A stretch of DNA of 13,656 nucleotides from Paracoccaceae bacterium (GCA_003561595.1 PWWF01000321.1:1-13656); one strand, 5' to 3'. Positions 1-8,110 are shown, numbered from the stretch's first letter. The notes: a model not told the origin generated them from the sequence alone. Numbers and translations: made by a program.

Positions 1-53
1 AATCTGAGAAAAATCGGTTTTGTACAATTTTTGCGAAGCCGTCTGATTGCTCT

Positions 54-87
54 GCCGAGGGAACAGCGCCTCGGCCCCGCAATTTTT
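54..87 (+). terminator. Possible rho-independent terminator or leader hairpin upstream of arsR
   Basis: A 7-bp perfect stem (GCCGAGG at 54-60, CCTCGGC at 69-75) with an 8-nt loop is followed seven bases later by TTTTT (83-87). The gap between stem and T-run is long for an intrinsic terminator, so efficiency is doubtful. It most likely ends a transcript arriving from the left of the window, insulating the arsR promoter that follows. Its position also argues against starting arsR upstream at 47. Confidence 0.45.
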
Positions 88-92
88 CCTGG

Positions 93-121
93 TTGTCGCA
101 ATCGATATGGAAGTATATCGT
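93..121 (+). promoter_or_regulatory. Probable arsR-acr3 promoter
   Basis: A sigma70-like pair is visible: TTGTCG at 93-98 as -35 and TATCGT at 116-121 as -10 (4 of 6 matches to TATAAT), with a 17-nt spacer. The -10 lies inside the pair of inverted repeats described separately, which is the expected geometry for an autorepressing ArsR protein. The inferred transcription start is near 128, giving a leader of only about 27 nt before the ATG chosen for arsR. Confidence 0.5.
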
Positions 122-133
122 TGTTCGACGATA
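103..133 (+). promoter_or_regulatory. Two overlapping ArsR operator-like inverted repeats
   Basis: Two perfect dyads share the sequence around 116-120. The first is CGATAT (103-108), 6-nt spacer, ATATCG (115-120). The second is TATCGT (116-121), 6-nt spacer, ACGATA (128-133). Both have 6-bp arms and 6-nt spacers, and together they cover the -10 and the presumed transcription start. AT-rich dyads placed like this are typical binding sites of ArsR/SmtB repressors in front of their own gene. Binding by this ArsR is inferred from position. Confidence 0.6.
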
Positions 134-154
134 GGCGATTTCATGAGGCACTTG

Positions 155-502
155 ATGGACGTCATCGACGCGCCCGACCTGCAGGATGACGCCATCGCAG
201 CGATGGCCAAGGCACTGGCGCATCCCGCACGGTTGCGCATCCTGCGACTGCTGGCGCGCACGCCCGGCTGTATCGGCGGGGACATCGTGCAGGCAGTCGG
301 GCTGGCGCAATCAACCGTGTCGGAACATCTGCGCATCCTGAAAGCGGCGGGCGTGATCGTGGGCGAGATCGATCCACCATGCATATGCTACAGCCTTGCG
401 CCGCAGGCCCTCGCCCCGCTGGCCGCGCTGATCGCAACCCTGCAGGACACGACATCGGGCGATGGATGCTGCCTGCCCGCCCCCGACACCGAAGGAAGCT
501 AG
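155..502 (+). CDS. arsR: ArsR/SmtB-family arsenite-responsive repressor
   Basis: A 115-residue winged-helix repressor expected to hold its own promoter shut until trivalent arsenic binds. The ALAHPARLRILRLL helix (residues 20-33) and the recognition segment GLAQSTVSEHLRILKAAGV (49-67) are typical of ArsR/SmtB proteins. It lacks the classical ELCVCDL metal site in the DNA-binding region. Cysteines instead occur at C39, at C76 and C78 in the wing (PPCICYSL), and as a C105-C106 pair near the C-terminus, so the ligand set probably differs from E. coli ArsR. The start at 155 is preceded by GAGG at a 6-nt spacing. ATGs at 143, 107 and 47 are in frame, but 107 and 47 lie in or before the operator dyads; 143 remains possible. 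The stop abuts the acr3 ATG with no gap, indicating co-transcription. Confidence 0.88.
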   Translation: MDVIDAPDLQDDAIAAMAKALAHPARLRILRLLARTPGCIGGDIVQAVGLAQSTVSEHLRILKAAGVIVGEIDPPCICYSLAPQALAPLAALIATLQDTTSGDGCCLPAPDTEGS

Positions 503-1531
503 ATGTCCGTTTTTGAGAGATTCCTGTCGATCTGGGTCTTTGCCGGGATCATCGCCGGGATCGTGCTGGCCAATCTGGTGCCGGGGCTGTTTGCCCTGCT
601 GGCGGGGCTGGAATATGCCTCGGTCAATCTGGCGGTGGCGGTCCTGATCTGGGCCATGGTCTACCCGATGATGGTCGCGGTCGATTTCTCGTCACTGCGC
701 GATGTCGGCAGGCGTCCAAAGGGGCTGGTCATCACGCTGACCGTGAACTGGCTGATCAAGCCTTTCACCATGGCCGCACTTGGTGTGCTGTTCTTTCACC
801 ATGTCTTTGCCGGGTTCATCGACCCGGAAAATGCGGGCCAGTATATCGCCGGGCTGATCCTGCTGGGGGCGGCACCTTGCACGGCGATGGTGTTTGTCTG
901 GTCGAACCTGACCAAGGGCGATCCGAACTACACGCTGGTGCAGGTATCGCTGAATGACGTCATCATGATCTTTGCCTTCGCCCCCATCGTGGCGCTGCTG
1001 CTGGGCCTGACGGAACTGAGCGTGCCCTGGGACACGCTGGTGTTGTCGGTTGTGTTGTATGTTGTGCTGCCATTGGCCGCCGGGGCGTGGACGCGGGCAC
1101 GGCTGATGGCGCGAGGCGGCGCAGCGGCAGTGGCCGAGTTCACGACGCGGATCAAGCCGGCCTCGATGCTGGGGCTGTTGCTGACGGTGGTGCTGCTGTT
1201 CGGGTTTCAGGGGCATGTCATCCTCGACAACCCCTTTCTGATCGCGCTTCTGGCCGTGCCGATCCTGATTCAATCCTATGGCATGTTCGCCATCGCCTAT
1301 CTCTGGGCGTGGAAATGGCGGGTGCCCCATGATGTGGCCGCCCCCTGCGCACTGATCGGGACATCGAACTTCTTTGAACTGGCGGTTGCCGTGGCCATCG
1401 GGCTGTTCGGCCTGAACTCGGGCGCAGCGCTGGTGACGGTCGTGGGCGTTCTGGTGGAAGTGCCGGTCATGCTGTCGCTGGTCTGGATTGCCAACCGCAC
1501 ACGCGCGCGCTTTGATGCCAGAGCCGCCTGA
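503..1531 (+). CDS. acr3: Arsenite efflux permease of the ACR3 family
   Basis: A 342-residue inner-membrane protein with about ten hydrophobic segments, belonging to the ACR3 branch of the bile/arsenite/riboflavin transporter superfamily. It exports arsenite, driven by the proton-motive force. The two residues known to be essential in characterised ACR3 proteins can be placed here: the membrane cysteine at C126 in [13 protein letters not shown], and the glutamate at E319 in VLVEVPVML. Length is close to that of bacterial ACR3 proteins. The ATG follows the arsR stop directly, with GGAAG as ribosome site inside the arsR end, so translation is probably coupled. It is the last intact gene of the unit. 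No arsenate reductase (arsC) or arsH is beside it, so on its own the locus handles arsenite; arsenate reduction would need a gene elsewhere. Confidence 0.93.
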   Translation: MSVFERFLSIWVFAGIIAGIVLANLVPGLFALLAGLEYASVNLAVAVLIWAMVYPMMVAVDFSSLRDVGRRPKGLVITLTVNWLIKPFTMAALGVLFFHHVFAGFIDPENAGQYIAGLILLGAAPCTAMVFVWSNLTKGDPNYTLVQVSLNDVIMIFAFAPIVALLLGLTELSVPWDTLVLSVVLYVVLPLAAGAWTRARLMARGGAAAVAEFTTRIKPASMLGLLLTVVLLFGFQGHVILDNPFLIALLAVPILIQSYGMFAIAYLWAWKWRVPHDVAAPCALIGTSNFFELAVAVAIGLFGLNSGAALVTVVGVLVEVPVMLSLVWIANRTRARFDARAA

Positions 1532-1555
1532 GAACCGACAGGAAAGGAGGGCATC

Positions 1556-1588
1556 ATGGCCCGCGTCAACCTGTCATCGGCAACCTGA
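1556..1588 (+). other. Orphan 10-codon reading frame with a strong Shine-Dalgarno (possible gene remnant)
   Basis: Twenty-four bases after the acr3 stop, a near-perfect ribosome site (GGAAAGGAGG, 1541-1550) is correctly placed before an ATG that opens MARVNLSSAT and then stops. The frame ends 2 nt before the convergent uvrA stop codon. The ribosome site suggests that a third ars-operon gene once started here and was lost by deletion or by rearrangement at the operon edge. Ten residues are too few to assign a family. It may also be a chance frame. Confidence 0.3.
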
Positions 1589-1590
1589 GG

Positions 1591-4443
1591 CTATTCCGCC
1601 GCCACCCGCTGCCGCTTCAGCAACGGCCCCAGATAGCGCCCGGTATGGCTGGCCTCGACCTCCGCCACCTTTTCCGGCGTGCCGGTCGCGACGATCTGAC
1701 CGCCGCCATCGCCGCCTTCGGGCCCGATATCGATGATCCAGTCAGCCGTCTTGATAACATCGAGATTGTGCTCGATCACCACCACCGTATTTCCCTGATC
1801 GACCAATTCATGCAGCACTTCCAACAGTTTGCGAACATCCTCGAAATGCAGCCCGGTTGTGGGTTCATCGAGAATGTACAAGGTGCGACCCGTTGAACGG
1901 CGCGCCAGTTCCTTCGACAGCTTCACCCGCTGCGCCTCACCCCCCGACAGGGTCGTCGCCTGCTGGCCGACCTTGATATAGCCCAGCCCCACGCGCATCA
2001 GCGCATCCATTTTCTCGCGGATCGCGGGCACGGCCTCGAAAAAGCCCTGCGCCTCCTCAACCGTCATATCCAGCACATCGGCGATGGATTTGCCCTTGAA
2101 CAGAATCTCCAGCGTCTCGCGGTTATAGCGCGCGCCCTTGCATGTCTCGCAGGTGACATAGACGTCCGGCAGGAAATTCATCTCGATCTTCAGCACACCA
2201 TCGCCCTGGCAGGCCTCGCACCGCCCGCCCTTGACGTTGAAGCTGAAGCGCCCCGGCTTGTAGCCCCGCGCCTTGGATTCCGGCAGCCCGGCAAACCAGT
2301 CGCGGATCGGCCCGAACGCGCCAGTATAGGTCGCGGGGTTCGACCGGGGCGTGCGCCCGATGGGTCGCTGGTCAATGTCGATAACCTTGTCCAGGCTCTC
2401 CAGCCCCTTGATGGTTTCGCAAGGCGCGGGCGTCTGCCGCGCCCCGTTCAGCCGCATCGAGGCCGTCTTGAACAGCGTCTCGATCGTCAGCGTGGATTTG
2501 CCCCCGCCCGACACGCCGGTCACGCAGACGAACTTGCCCAGCGGAAACTCGGCCGTCACATCGCGCAGATTATTACCATTGGCCTTGACCACGGTCAGTT
2601 TCTTGCCATTGCCCTTGCGCCGGGTGGCGGGCACGGCCACTTCGCGCGCCCCGCTCAGATACTGCCCGGTCAGGCTGGCTGCATCGGCCATGATCTCGTC
2701 GGGCGTGCCCTGCGCCACGATCTGCCCGCCATGCACCCCGGCCCCCGGACCGATATCAAGCACGAAATCGGCCTCGCGGATCGCTTCCTCGTCATGTTCG
2801 ACCACGATCACCGAGTTACCCTGATCGCGCAGGTTCTTGAGCGTGATCAGCAACCTGTCGTTGTCGCGCTGATGCAACCCGATACTGGGCTCATCCAGCA
2901 CATAGAGAACCCCGGTCAGCCCGCTGCCGATCTGGCTGGCCAGCCGGATGCGCTGGCTCTCCCCGCCCGAAAGCGTGCCCGCATGCCGCCCCAGCGTCAG
3001 GTAATCCAGCCCCACATTGACCAGAAAACCCAGCCGCTCGCGGATTTCCTTGAGGATGGCGCGCGCGATCTCGTTCTTCTGCCGCGTCAGATGCTCGGGC
3101 ACCCCCTCGATCCAGGTCAGCGCCTCGCGGATCGACATTTCCGTGACCTGACCCACATGCAGATCATTGATCTTGACCGCCAGCGCCTCTGGGCGCAGCC
3201 GGTGCCCGCCGCAAACGCCACATGCACGCTGGTTCTGATAGCGCTCGAACTCCTCGCGGATCCAGGCGCTGTCTGTCTCGCGATAGCGCCGCTCCATATT
3301 CGGGATCACCCCTTCAAAGGCGCGGGTCACGTTATAGACACGCCCGCCCTCATCATAGCGAAAGGGAAGCTCCTCGCCGTTCGACCCATACAGGAACACC
3401 TGCTGCACATGCGCGGGCAGGTCCTTCCACGGGGTTTTGGCGTCGAACTCATAATGTTTGGCGAGTGATTCGATGGTCTGCAGGAAATACGGCGACTTGC
3501 CCTTGCGCCAAGGCGCGATAGCCCCGTCAGCCACCCGCAGCGCGGCATCGGGCACGACCAGCCGTTCGTCAAAGAACAGCTCTACCCCCAGCCCGTCGCA
3601 GGCCGGGCAAGCCCCGGTCGGCGCGTTGAAGGAAAACAGCCGCGGCTCGATCTCGGAAATGGTGAACCCACTGACCGGGCAAGCAAACTTCTCGCTGAAT
3701 GTGATACGCGCGCCATCCTCCTTCGCCTCTTCCAGCACGGCAATGCCATCGGCCAGATCCAGCGCCGTGCGCAGGCTGTCGGCCAGACGCGTCTCGATCC
3801 CCTCGCGCACCACGATCCGGTCGACGACCACATCAATGTCATGGCGGAATTTCTTGTCCAGCGCGGGCGGCTCATCCAACTCATGAAACTGCCCGTCCAC
3901 CTTGACCCGCTGAAACCCCTGCTTGCGCAGTTCCAGAAACTCCTTGCGATACTCACCCTTGCGGTCGCGCACGATGGGCGCAAGCAGATAGGCGCGCGTC
4001 CCCTCCTCCAGCGCCATGATGCGGTCGACCATGTCCTGCACCTGCTGCGCCTCGATGGGCTGGCCGGTCGCAGGGCTGTAGGGCGTGCCCGCGCGCGCGA
4101 ACAGCAGCCGCAGATAATCGTAAATCTCGGTGACCGTGCCAACGGTCGAACGCGGGTTCTTGCTCGTCGTCTTCTGCTCGATGGATATGGCCGGGGACAG
4201 CCCCGAAATATGGTCCATATCGGGCTTTTGCATCATGTCGAGGAACTGGCGCGCATAGGCACTCAGGCTCTCGACATAGCGCCGCTGTCCCTCGGCATAG
4301 ATCGTGTCAAACGCGAGCGAAGATTTGCCCGACCCCGACAGCCCCGTGATCACCACCAGCCTGTCGCGCGGCAGATCGACATCAATATTCTTCAGATTGT
4401 GCTCGCGCGCGCCGCGCACTTCGATGAATTTCTGCTCGCCCAT
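1591..4443 (-). CDS. uvrA: UvrABC excision nuclease subunit A
   Basis: A 950-residue damage-recognition ATPase of nucleotide excision repair; the UvrA dimer loads UvrB at DNA lesions in the cytoplasm. Both ABC cassettes are complete: Walker A motifs GLSGSGKS (34-41) and GVSGGGKST, signatures [13 protein letters not shown] and [12 protein letters not shown], and Walker B segments YVLDEPS and YILDEPT. The CGVCGG element and the second zinc module (CEAC...CETC) are intact. In the first module the expected second cysteine of the leading pair is serine (C255-P-V-S258, then C279-P-A-C282). Length matches the family (E. coli about 940). The start at 4443 gives the canonical N-terminus [20 protein letters not shown]; an upstream in-frame ATG at 4515 lies inside the SOS box and is rejected. 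It is convergent with the ars unit and no terminator was found downstream. Confidence 0.97.
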   Translation of the reverse strand: MGEQKFIEVRGAREHNLKNIDVDLPRDRLVVITGLSGSGKSSLAFDTIYAEGQRRYVESLSAYARQFLDMMQKPDMDHISGLSPAISIEQKTTSKNPRSTVGTVTEIYDYLRLLFARAGTPYSPATGQPIEAQQVQDMVDRIMALEEGTRAYLLAPIVRDRKGEYRKEFLELRKQGFQRVKVDGQFHELDEPPALDKKFRHDIDVVVDRIVVREGIETRLADSLRTALDLADGIAVLEEAKEDGARITFSEKFACPVSGFTISEIEPRLFSFNAPTGACPACDGLGVELFFDERLVVPDAALRVADGAIAPWRKGKSPYFLQTIESLAKHYEFDAKTPWKDLPAHVQQVFLYGSNGEELPFRYDEGGRVYNVTRAFEGVIPNMERRYRETDSAWIREEFERYQNQRACGVCGGHRLRPEALAVKINDLHVGQVTEMSIREALTWIEGVPEHLTRQKNEIARAILKEIRERLGFLVNVGLDYLTLGRHAGTLSGGESQRIRLASQIGSGLTGVLYVLDEPSIGLHQRDNDRLLITLKNLRDQGNSVIVVEHDEEAIREADFVLDIGPGAGVHGGQIVAQGTPDEIMADAASLTGQYLSGAREVAVPATRRKGNGKKLTVVKANGNNLRDVTAEFPLGKFVCVTGVSGGGKSTLTIETLFKTASMRLNGARQTPAPCETIKGLESLDKVIDIDQRPIGRTPRSNPATYTGAFGPIRDWFAGLPESKARGYKPGRFSFNVKGGRCEACQGDGVLKIEMNFLPDVYVTCETCKGARYNRETLEILFKGKSIADVLDMTVEEAQGFFEAVPAIREKMDALMRVGLGYIKVGQQATTLSGGEAQRVKLSKELARRSTGRTLYILDEPTTGLHFEDVRKLLEVLHELVDQGNTVVVIEHNLDVIKTADWIIDIGPEGGDGGGQIVATGTPEKVAEVEASHTGRYLGPLLKRQRVAAE

Positions 4444-4509
4444 CCGAACCCCCGAGGCTGACAGGGGGCAACATAGACCGCGCGCCCCGAGTCTCCAAGC
4501 AAAATGAGT

Positions 4510-4524
4510 GAACATTTAATGAAC
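4510..4524 (-). promoter_or_regulatory. LexA (SOS) box of uvrA
   Basis: Read on the uvrA strand, this is GTTCATTAAATGTTC, a perfect GTTC-N7-GTTC direct repeat, which is the established LexA-binding consensus of alphaproteobacteria. It lies 67 nt upstream of the uvrA start. No convincing sigma70 hexamers could be fixed; TTGGCA (minus strand, about 4546-4551) is a possible -35. The motif predicts DNA-damage induction of uvrA. Confidence 0.87.
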
Positions 4525-4549
4525 AAAACATCTTCGGCTTCATCTTGCC

Positions 4550-4597
4550 AAAAATACTCAAAAACCGCGACACGCCCTGCCGCAAGGCAGGGCGTGT
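4550..4597 (-). terminator. Rho-independent terminator of lpdA
   Basis: A perfect 12-bp G+C-rich stem (arms 4570-4581 and 4586-4597) closes a 4-nt loop. On the minus strand it is followed after 4 to 5 nt by a run of Ts, and by a second T-run six bases on (complement of the A-runs at 4560-4564 and 4550-4554). It lies about 40 nt past the lpdA stop and before the uvrA promoter, separating the two genes. On the plus strand no T-run follows, so it works for the minus strand only. Confidence 0.85.
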
Positions 4598-4638
4598 TGT
4601 AAAGATCTTGCGGCGCAGCCGCTCCTTTTGCTCAAAGC

Positions 4639-6033
4639 TCAGAAATGCAGCGCACGGCCATAGGCATCAAGCACCGATTCATGCATCATCTCGCTCAGTG
4701 TCGGGTGCGGGAAGACCGTGTTCATCAGCTCTTCCTCGGTCGTCTCCAGCGTGCGACCGACGACATAGCCCTGGATCAACTCGGTTACTTCCGCGCCCAC
4801 CATATGCGCCCCCAGCAACTCGCCGGTCTGGGCATCGAAGATTGTCTTGATCATCCCCTCGGATTCGCCCAGCGCAATCGCCTTGCCATTGCCGATAAAG
4901 GGGAAGCGCCCGACCTTGATCTTGTGGCCCGCCTCTTTCGCCTTGGCCTCGGTCAGCCCGACACTTGCCACCTGCGGATGGCAATAGGTGCAGCCGGCAA
5001 TCGCATCCGGGTCCACCGCATGCGGATGCCCGCCCGCGATCAGTTCGGCCACCATCACCCCCTCATGGCTGGCCTTGTGCGCCAGCCACGGGCCGTTGGT
5101 CGCATCGCCGATCACATAGACCCCCTCGACCCCGGTGCGGCAGAACGCATCGGTCACGGCAAAGGACCGGTCGAGCTTCACGCCCAGTTCTTCCAGCCCC
5201 AGCCCTTCGGTATTCGCCGTGATCCCGACAGCAGAGATTACCGTGTCGAAAAACTGCGTCTCGGTCTTGCCGCCACGTTCGATATGCGCCGTCACCTTGC
5301 CCTTGGCGCGGTCGAGCTTCTTGACCATGGCCTTGGCCATGATCTTCATGCCCTGTTTCTCGAACTGCTTCTGCGCAAAGGCCGAGATTTCGGCATCTTC
5401 CACGGGCAGGATGCGGTCCATCACCTCGACCACGGTCACATCCGCACCCAGCGTGTTGAAGAATGACGCGAACTCGATCCCGATCGCGCCCGACCCGATG
5501 ACCAGCAGCTTTTTCGGCATGCGCTTGGGCTCCAGCGCGTGCTTGTAGGTCCAGACCAGATCGCCATCGGCCTCCAGCCCCGGCAACTCGCGGGCACGTG
5601 CGCCGGTCGCCACCACGATATTCGGCGCGCTCAGCTCTTCGGTGCCCTTGTCGGTCTTGACGCTGACCTTGCCCTTGCCAGTCAGTTTTGCCGCGCCCAT
5701 CACCACCGTGATCTTGTTCTTCTTCATCAGATGGCCAATGCCGCCCGACAATTGCCCCGCCACCTTGCGCGAGCGTTTGACCACGGCATCCAGATCATAG
5801 CCGATCCCCTCGGCCTTCAGCCCGAATTCCTTGGCGCGGTGCATCAGATGGAACACTTCGGCCGAACGCAGCATCGCCTTGGTCGGGATGCAGCCCCAGT
5901 TCAGGCAGATGCCGCCCAGATGTTCACGCTCGACAATGACGACGGATTTGCCAAGCTGGGCAAGGCGGATGGCGGCCACATAGCCCCCCGGCCCCGCCCC
6001 GATGACGATGGCGTCATATGCTTTGGCTGCCAT
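4639..6033 (-). CDS. lpdA: Dihydrolipoyl dehydrogenase (E3 component)
   Basis: A 464-residue FAD-dependent disulfide reductase that reoxidises dihydrolipoyl groups with NAD+ in the pyruvate, 2-oxoglutarate, branched-chain oxo-acid or glycine-cleavage complexes. Visible features are the FAD-binding GAGPGGYVAA (12-21), the redox-active pair in GGICLNWGCIPTK (C43 and C48), the NAD-binding GSGAIGIEFASFF, the second FAD site VYVIGDAT, and the C-terminal catalytic dyad in HPTLSE (H443, E448). Length is typical. The ATG is preceded by GGGGAGGA at good spacing. The gene stands alone, with its own terminator downstream and a dyad-bearing promoter upstream, and no E1 or E2 genes nearby. Which complex it serves, or whether it is shared, cannot be told from here. 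Confidence 0.95.
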   Translation of the reverse strand: MAAKAYDAIVIGAGPGGYVAAIRLAQLGKSVVIVEREHLGGICLNWGCIPTKAMLRSAEVFHLMHRAKEFGLKAEGIGYDLDAVVKRSRKVAGQLSGGIGHLMKKNKITVVMGAAKLTGKGKVSVKTDKGTEELSAPNIVVATGARARELPGLEADGDLVWTYKHALEPKRMPKKLLVIGSGAIGIEFASFFNTLGADVTVVEVMDRILPVEDAEISAFAQKQFEKQGMKIMAKAMVKKLDRAKGKVTAHIERGGKTETQFFDTVISAVGITANTEGLGLEELGVKLDRSFAVTDAFCRTGVEGVYVIGDATNGPWLAHKASHEGVMVAELIAGGHPHAVDPDAIAGCTYCHPQVASVGLTEAKAKEAGHKIKVGRFPFIGNGKAIALGESEGMIKTIFDAQTGELLGAHMVGAEVTELIQGYVVGRTLETTEEELMNTVFPHPTLSEMMHESVLDAYGRALHF

Positions 6034-6062
6034 AAGTGATCCTCCCCCTGCGCTGCCAACGA

Positions 6063-6085
6063 AATATAGTTTGGCATTAAACTAT
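6063..6085 (-). promoter_or_regulatory. Operator-like dyad over the lpdA promoter
   Basis: ATAGTTT (6066-6072) and AAACTAT (6079-6085) form a perfect 7-bp inverted repeat around a 6-nt spacer, and pairing continues outward with one mismatch. On the lpdA strand TATATT (complement of 6063-6068) is a good -10 candidate, so the outer arm of the dyad overlaps it. No convincing -35 is present, so an activator or repressor acting here is plausible. The bound protein is not identified; the symmetry would suit a MarR-type or similar dimeric regulator. Confidence 0.45.
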
Positions 6086-6150
6086 TTTCCGCAACCTCGC
6101 AACGCAGCAGGTGTTATGCCTGTCATGCGCAGGGCGCATGCGTGGGGTCG

Positions 6151-6729
6151 TCAGGCGGCCTCGCGCATCGCCTCGACAGCGACACCATAGCCGCCCTTGT
6201 CCAGAAACGCCTGCTCGGGGGCAGTCGTCTCGCGCCCCAGCGCGGCATTGCGATAGGGGAAGCGGCCGAATTCGCGGATCACGGCGCGGTGCGCACGGGC
6301 ATGCAGCAGGCTGTGCGCACCGGTTTCGGGCATGCGCAGCAGGAACATGCGCACGCAGCGATCCTGATCCATCTGGCTTTCCGAATGCATCAGCGGCAGG
6401 TAGAAGAACTGGCGCGCCGGTTCCTCGATCCGGCGGTCAAACCCCAGATGGCAAGCGCGTGCGGCCACCTTGCGCGCAAGCGGGTCCGTCTCAAAGGCGC
6501 GGGGATCGTCGCGGAACATGTTGCGGGGGAACTGGTCAGTTACGATCAGAAAGGCCAGGCACCCCCGCGGGCAAGAGGCCCAGCGCTCCAACCGTCCGGC
6601 GCGGGCCTTTTCCCACAGCGCGCCAAAGCGCTCGCGTATCCGGGCATCAAGCGCGGGATCGCTTGCATACCAGCCCTCTGGACCGACCTCATCAACCCAG
6701 AACGAAATGACCTCATCAACCGTCGACAT
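6151..6729 (-). CDS. DUF924 family protein
   Basis: A 192-residue soluble protein recognisable as DUF924 (COG3803) from the segment LTDQFPRN-type motif seen here as VTDQFPRNMFR (around residues 73-83) and from FYLPLMHSES downstream. The family has a TPR-like all-helical fold and no established biochemical role. No signal peptide or membrane segment is seen. The start at 6729 (MSTVDEVISFW) has GAGAGGG as ribosome site 5 nt upstream; a longer frame from 6756 adds nine unconvincing residues. It lies 112 nt downstream of the MFS gene on the same strand and 117 nt before lpdA, and could be read from its own promoter or from MFS read-through. Confidence 0.88.
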   Translation of the reverse strand: MSTVDEVISFWVDEVGPEGWYASDPALDARIRERFGALWEKARAGRLERWASCPRGCLAFLIVTDQFPRNMFRDDPRAFETDPLARKVAARACHLGFDRRIEEPARQFFYLPLMHSESQMDQDRCVRMFLLRMPETGAHSLLHARAHRAVIREFGRFPYRNAALGRETTAPEQAFLDKGGYGVAVEAMREAA

Positions 6730-6782
6730 GACACCCTCTCTTGTCGCCCTATCCAAAGCGTGCCAGTGATTCGGCTCTTGCT

Positions 6783-6825
6783 CAAGATTTTAGCACTAAC
6801 ATATCGTTGAGCGCGCGAAATCTTG
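6783..6825. repeat. 8-bp inverted repeat between the MFS gene and the DUF924 gene
   Basis: CAAGATTT (6783-6790) and AAATCTTG (6818-6825) are perfect reverse complements separated by 27 nt. The arms are AT-rich and no T-run follows, so this is not a standard terminator. It sits in the DUF924 leader region just past the MFS stop. Arms this long occur by chance at low rate; a regulatory role is only a guess. Confidence 0.3.
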
Positions 6826-6841
6826 CGAAAACGCCACAGAA

Positions 6842-8083
6842 TCAGTCCGTTTCCGCCTGTTGTTCGGTCAGTTCGGTATAGACGGCGTCGACCGTTGCCG
6901 CCGAAACCACGGGTGAGACGGGCGCATAGGGCCCGGCATCGGGCGTATGGGCCCGCTGCGACATTCGCCAGATCGCATAAATCGCAAGCATGGTCGTCAG
7001 CATGATGATGAACAGGAAATACCCTGATGGTCCGATCACGCTCATCAACCAGCCGATGACCAGCGGCCCAAGGATCGCGCCCACCCCGTTGACGAACAGC
7101 AACCCGCCCGAAGCGGCGGCCATCTGATCCGCTTCCAGGTAGTCATTCGTATAGGCCACCAGCAGCGAATAGAGCGGGTTCGAAATCCCCCCGATGATCA
7201 GCGCGACCACAACCAGCCAAGTAAAGTTCAGGTCGAACAGCACGGCCATCGCCCCACCCAGACTGCCGATCAACGCGACCACAACCACCAGCCTGCGCCG
7301 GTCGAACCGGTCGGACATCCAGCCGATGGGATACTGAAACACCAGCCCACCGAAATAGATCGCGCCGGTAAAGACAGAGATTTCCAGAATGCTCAGCCCG
7401 GCCTCGGACCCCCAGACCGCCGTCATGCCGAACATCGCGGCAAAGACCCCGCCCATCAGGAAGATCCCGACCACCCCCAGGGGCGACACATCATACAATT
7501 CGCGAATCGACATGGATTTCGTCGTGCCGAATGTGGGCGCGGGGCTGACCGACAGCAGGATCGGCGCAAAGGCCAGCGACACAAGCACCGACGGAATGAT
7601 GAACAGCAGGAAACCCGCCGGATCGGCAAAGTTGATCATCGCCTGTGCCGAGATGATCCCCACCATCTGAACGATCATGTAAAGCGACAGCGCCTGACCG
7701 CGGTTTTCATTGCTGGCCGTGTTGTTCAGCCAGCTTTCCGCCGTGACATAGACGCCCGAAAAACAGAACCCGATCAGCACGCGCAGCACTGTCCAGGCCA
7801 CCCAGTCCGGGATCGCGGCATAGAGCACCAGCACCGCCGATATCAGTGACCCCAGCGCAGCAAAGACCCGCACATGGCCCACCCGGCGGATCAGCTCCGG
7901 CGCCATCCGCGATCCAAGCAGGAACCCGGCGAAATAGGCCGACATCACGATCGACATCTGATAGGTCGAAAACCCCTCGATCGCGCCGCGAATGCCCAGA
8001 AGCGTGCCCTGCACGCCATTGCCGACCATCAGGAACAGCATGCCCAGCAACAAGGCCCAGGAGGTGGTGAAGACTTTCAACAT
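6842..8083 (-). CDS. MFS transporter, YcaD-like
   Basis: A 413-residue inner-membrane protein with about twelve hydrophobic segments and a polar C-terminal tail of roughly 40 residues. The MFS cytoplasmic-loop motif appears between the two halves as GWMSDRFDRRR. The segment GVYVTAESWLN in the N-terminal half is characteristic of the YcaD-like subgroup, whose substrates are unknown. The start at 8083 (MLKVFTTSWALLLGML) puts the first membrane helix at the N-terminus as expected; the ribosome site is weak (AAAAGA). An upstream in-frame ATG at 8128 falls inside a cluster of operator-like dyads and is rejected. The gene lies 87 nt downstream of queA on the same strand but seems to have its own control region. 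A link to queuosine precursors is not supported by the sequence. Confidence 0.88.
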   Translation of the reverse strand: MLKVFTTSWALLLGMLFLMVGNGVQGTLLGIRGAIEGFSTYQMSIVMSAYFAGFLLGSRMAPELIRRVGHVRVFAALGSLISAVLVLYAAIPDWVAWTVLRVLIGFCFSGVYVTAESWLNNTASNENRGQALSLYMIVQMVGIISAQAMINFADPAGFLLFIIPSVLVSLAFAPILLSVSPAPTFGTTKSMSIRELYDVSPLGVVGIFLMGGVFAAMFGMTAVWGSEAGLSILEISVFTGAIYFGGLVFQYPIGWMSDRFDRRRLVVVVALIGSLGGAMAVLFDLNFTWLVVVALIIGGISNPLYSLLVAYTNDYLEADQMAAASGGLLFVNGVGAILGPLVIGWLMSVIGPSGYFLFIIMLTTMLAIYAIWRMSQRAHTPDAGPYAPVSPVVSAATVDAVYTELTEQQAETD

Positions 8084-8110
8084 CGGGGTGTCTTTTCTGT
8101 CAGTGCAGGG

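Noticed and set aside
4610..4622. GCGGC-GCA-GCCGC hairpin just after the lpdA stop
   Set aside because: The stem is 5 bp with a 3-nt loop and no T-run; the 12-bp stem next to it accounts for termination.
6124..6140. CATGCGC-AGG-GCGCATG hairpin as terminator of the DUF924 gene
   Set aside because: The loop is only 3 nt and no T-run follows on the minus strand; it may still be a weak pause site.
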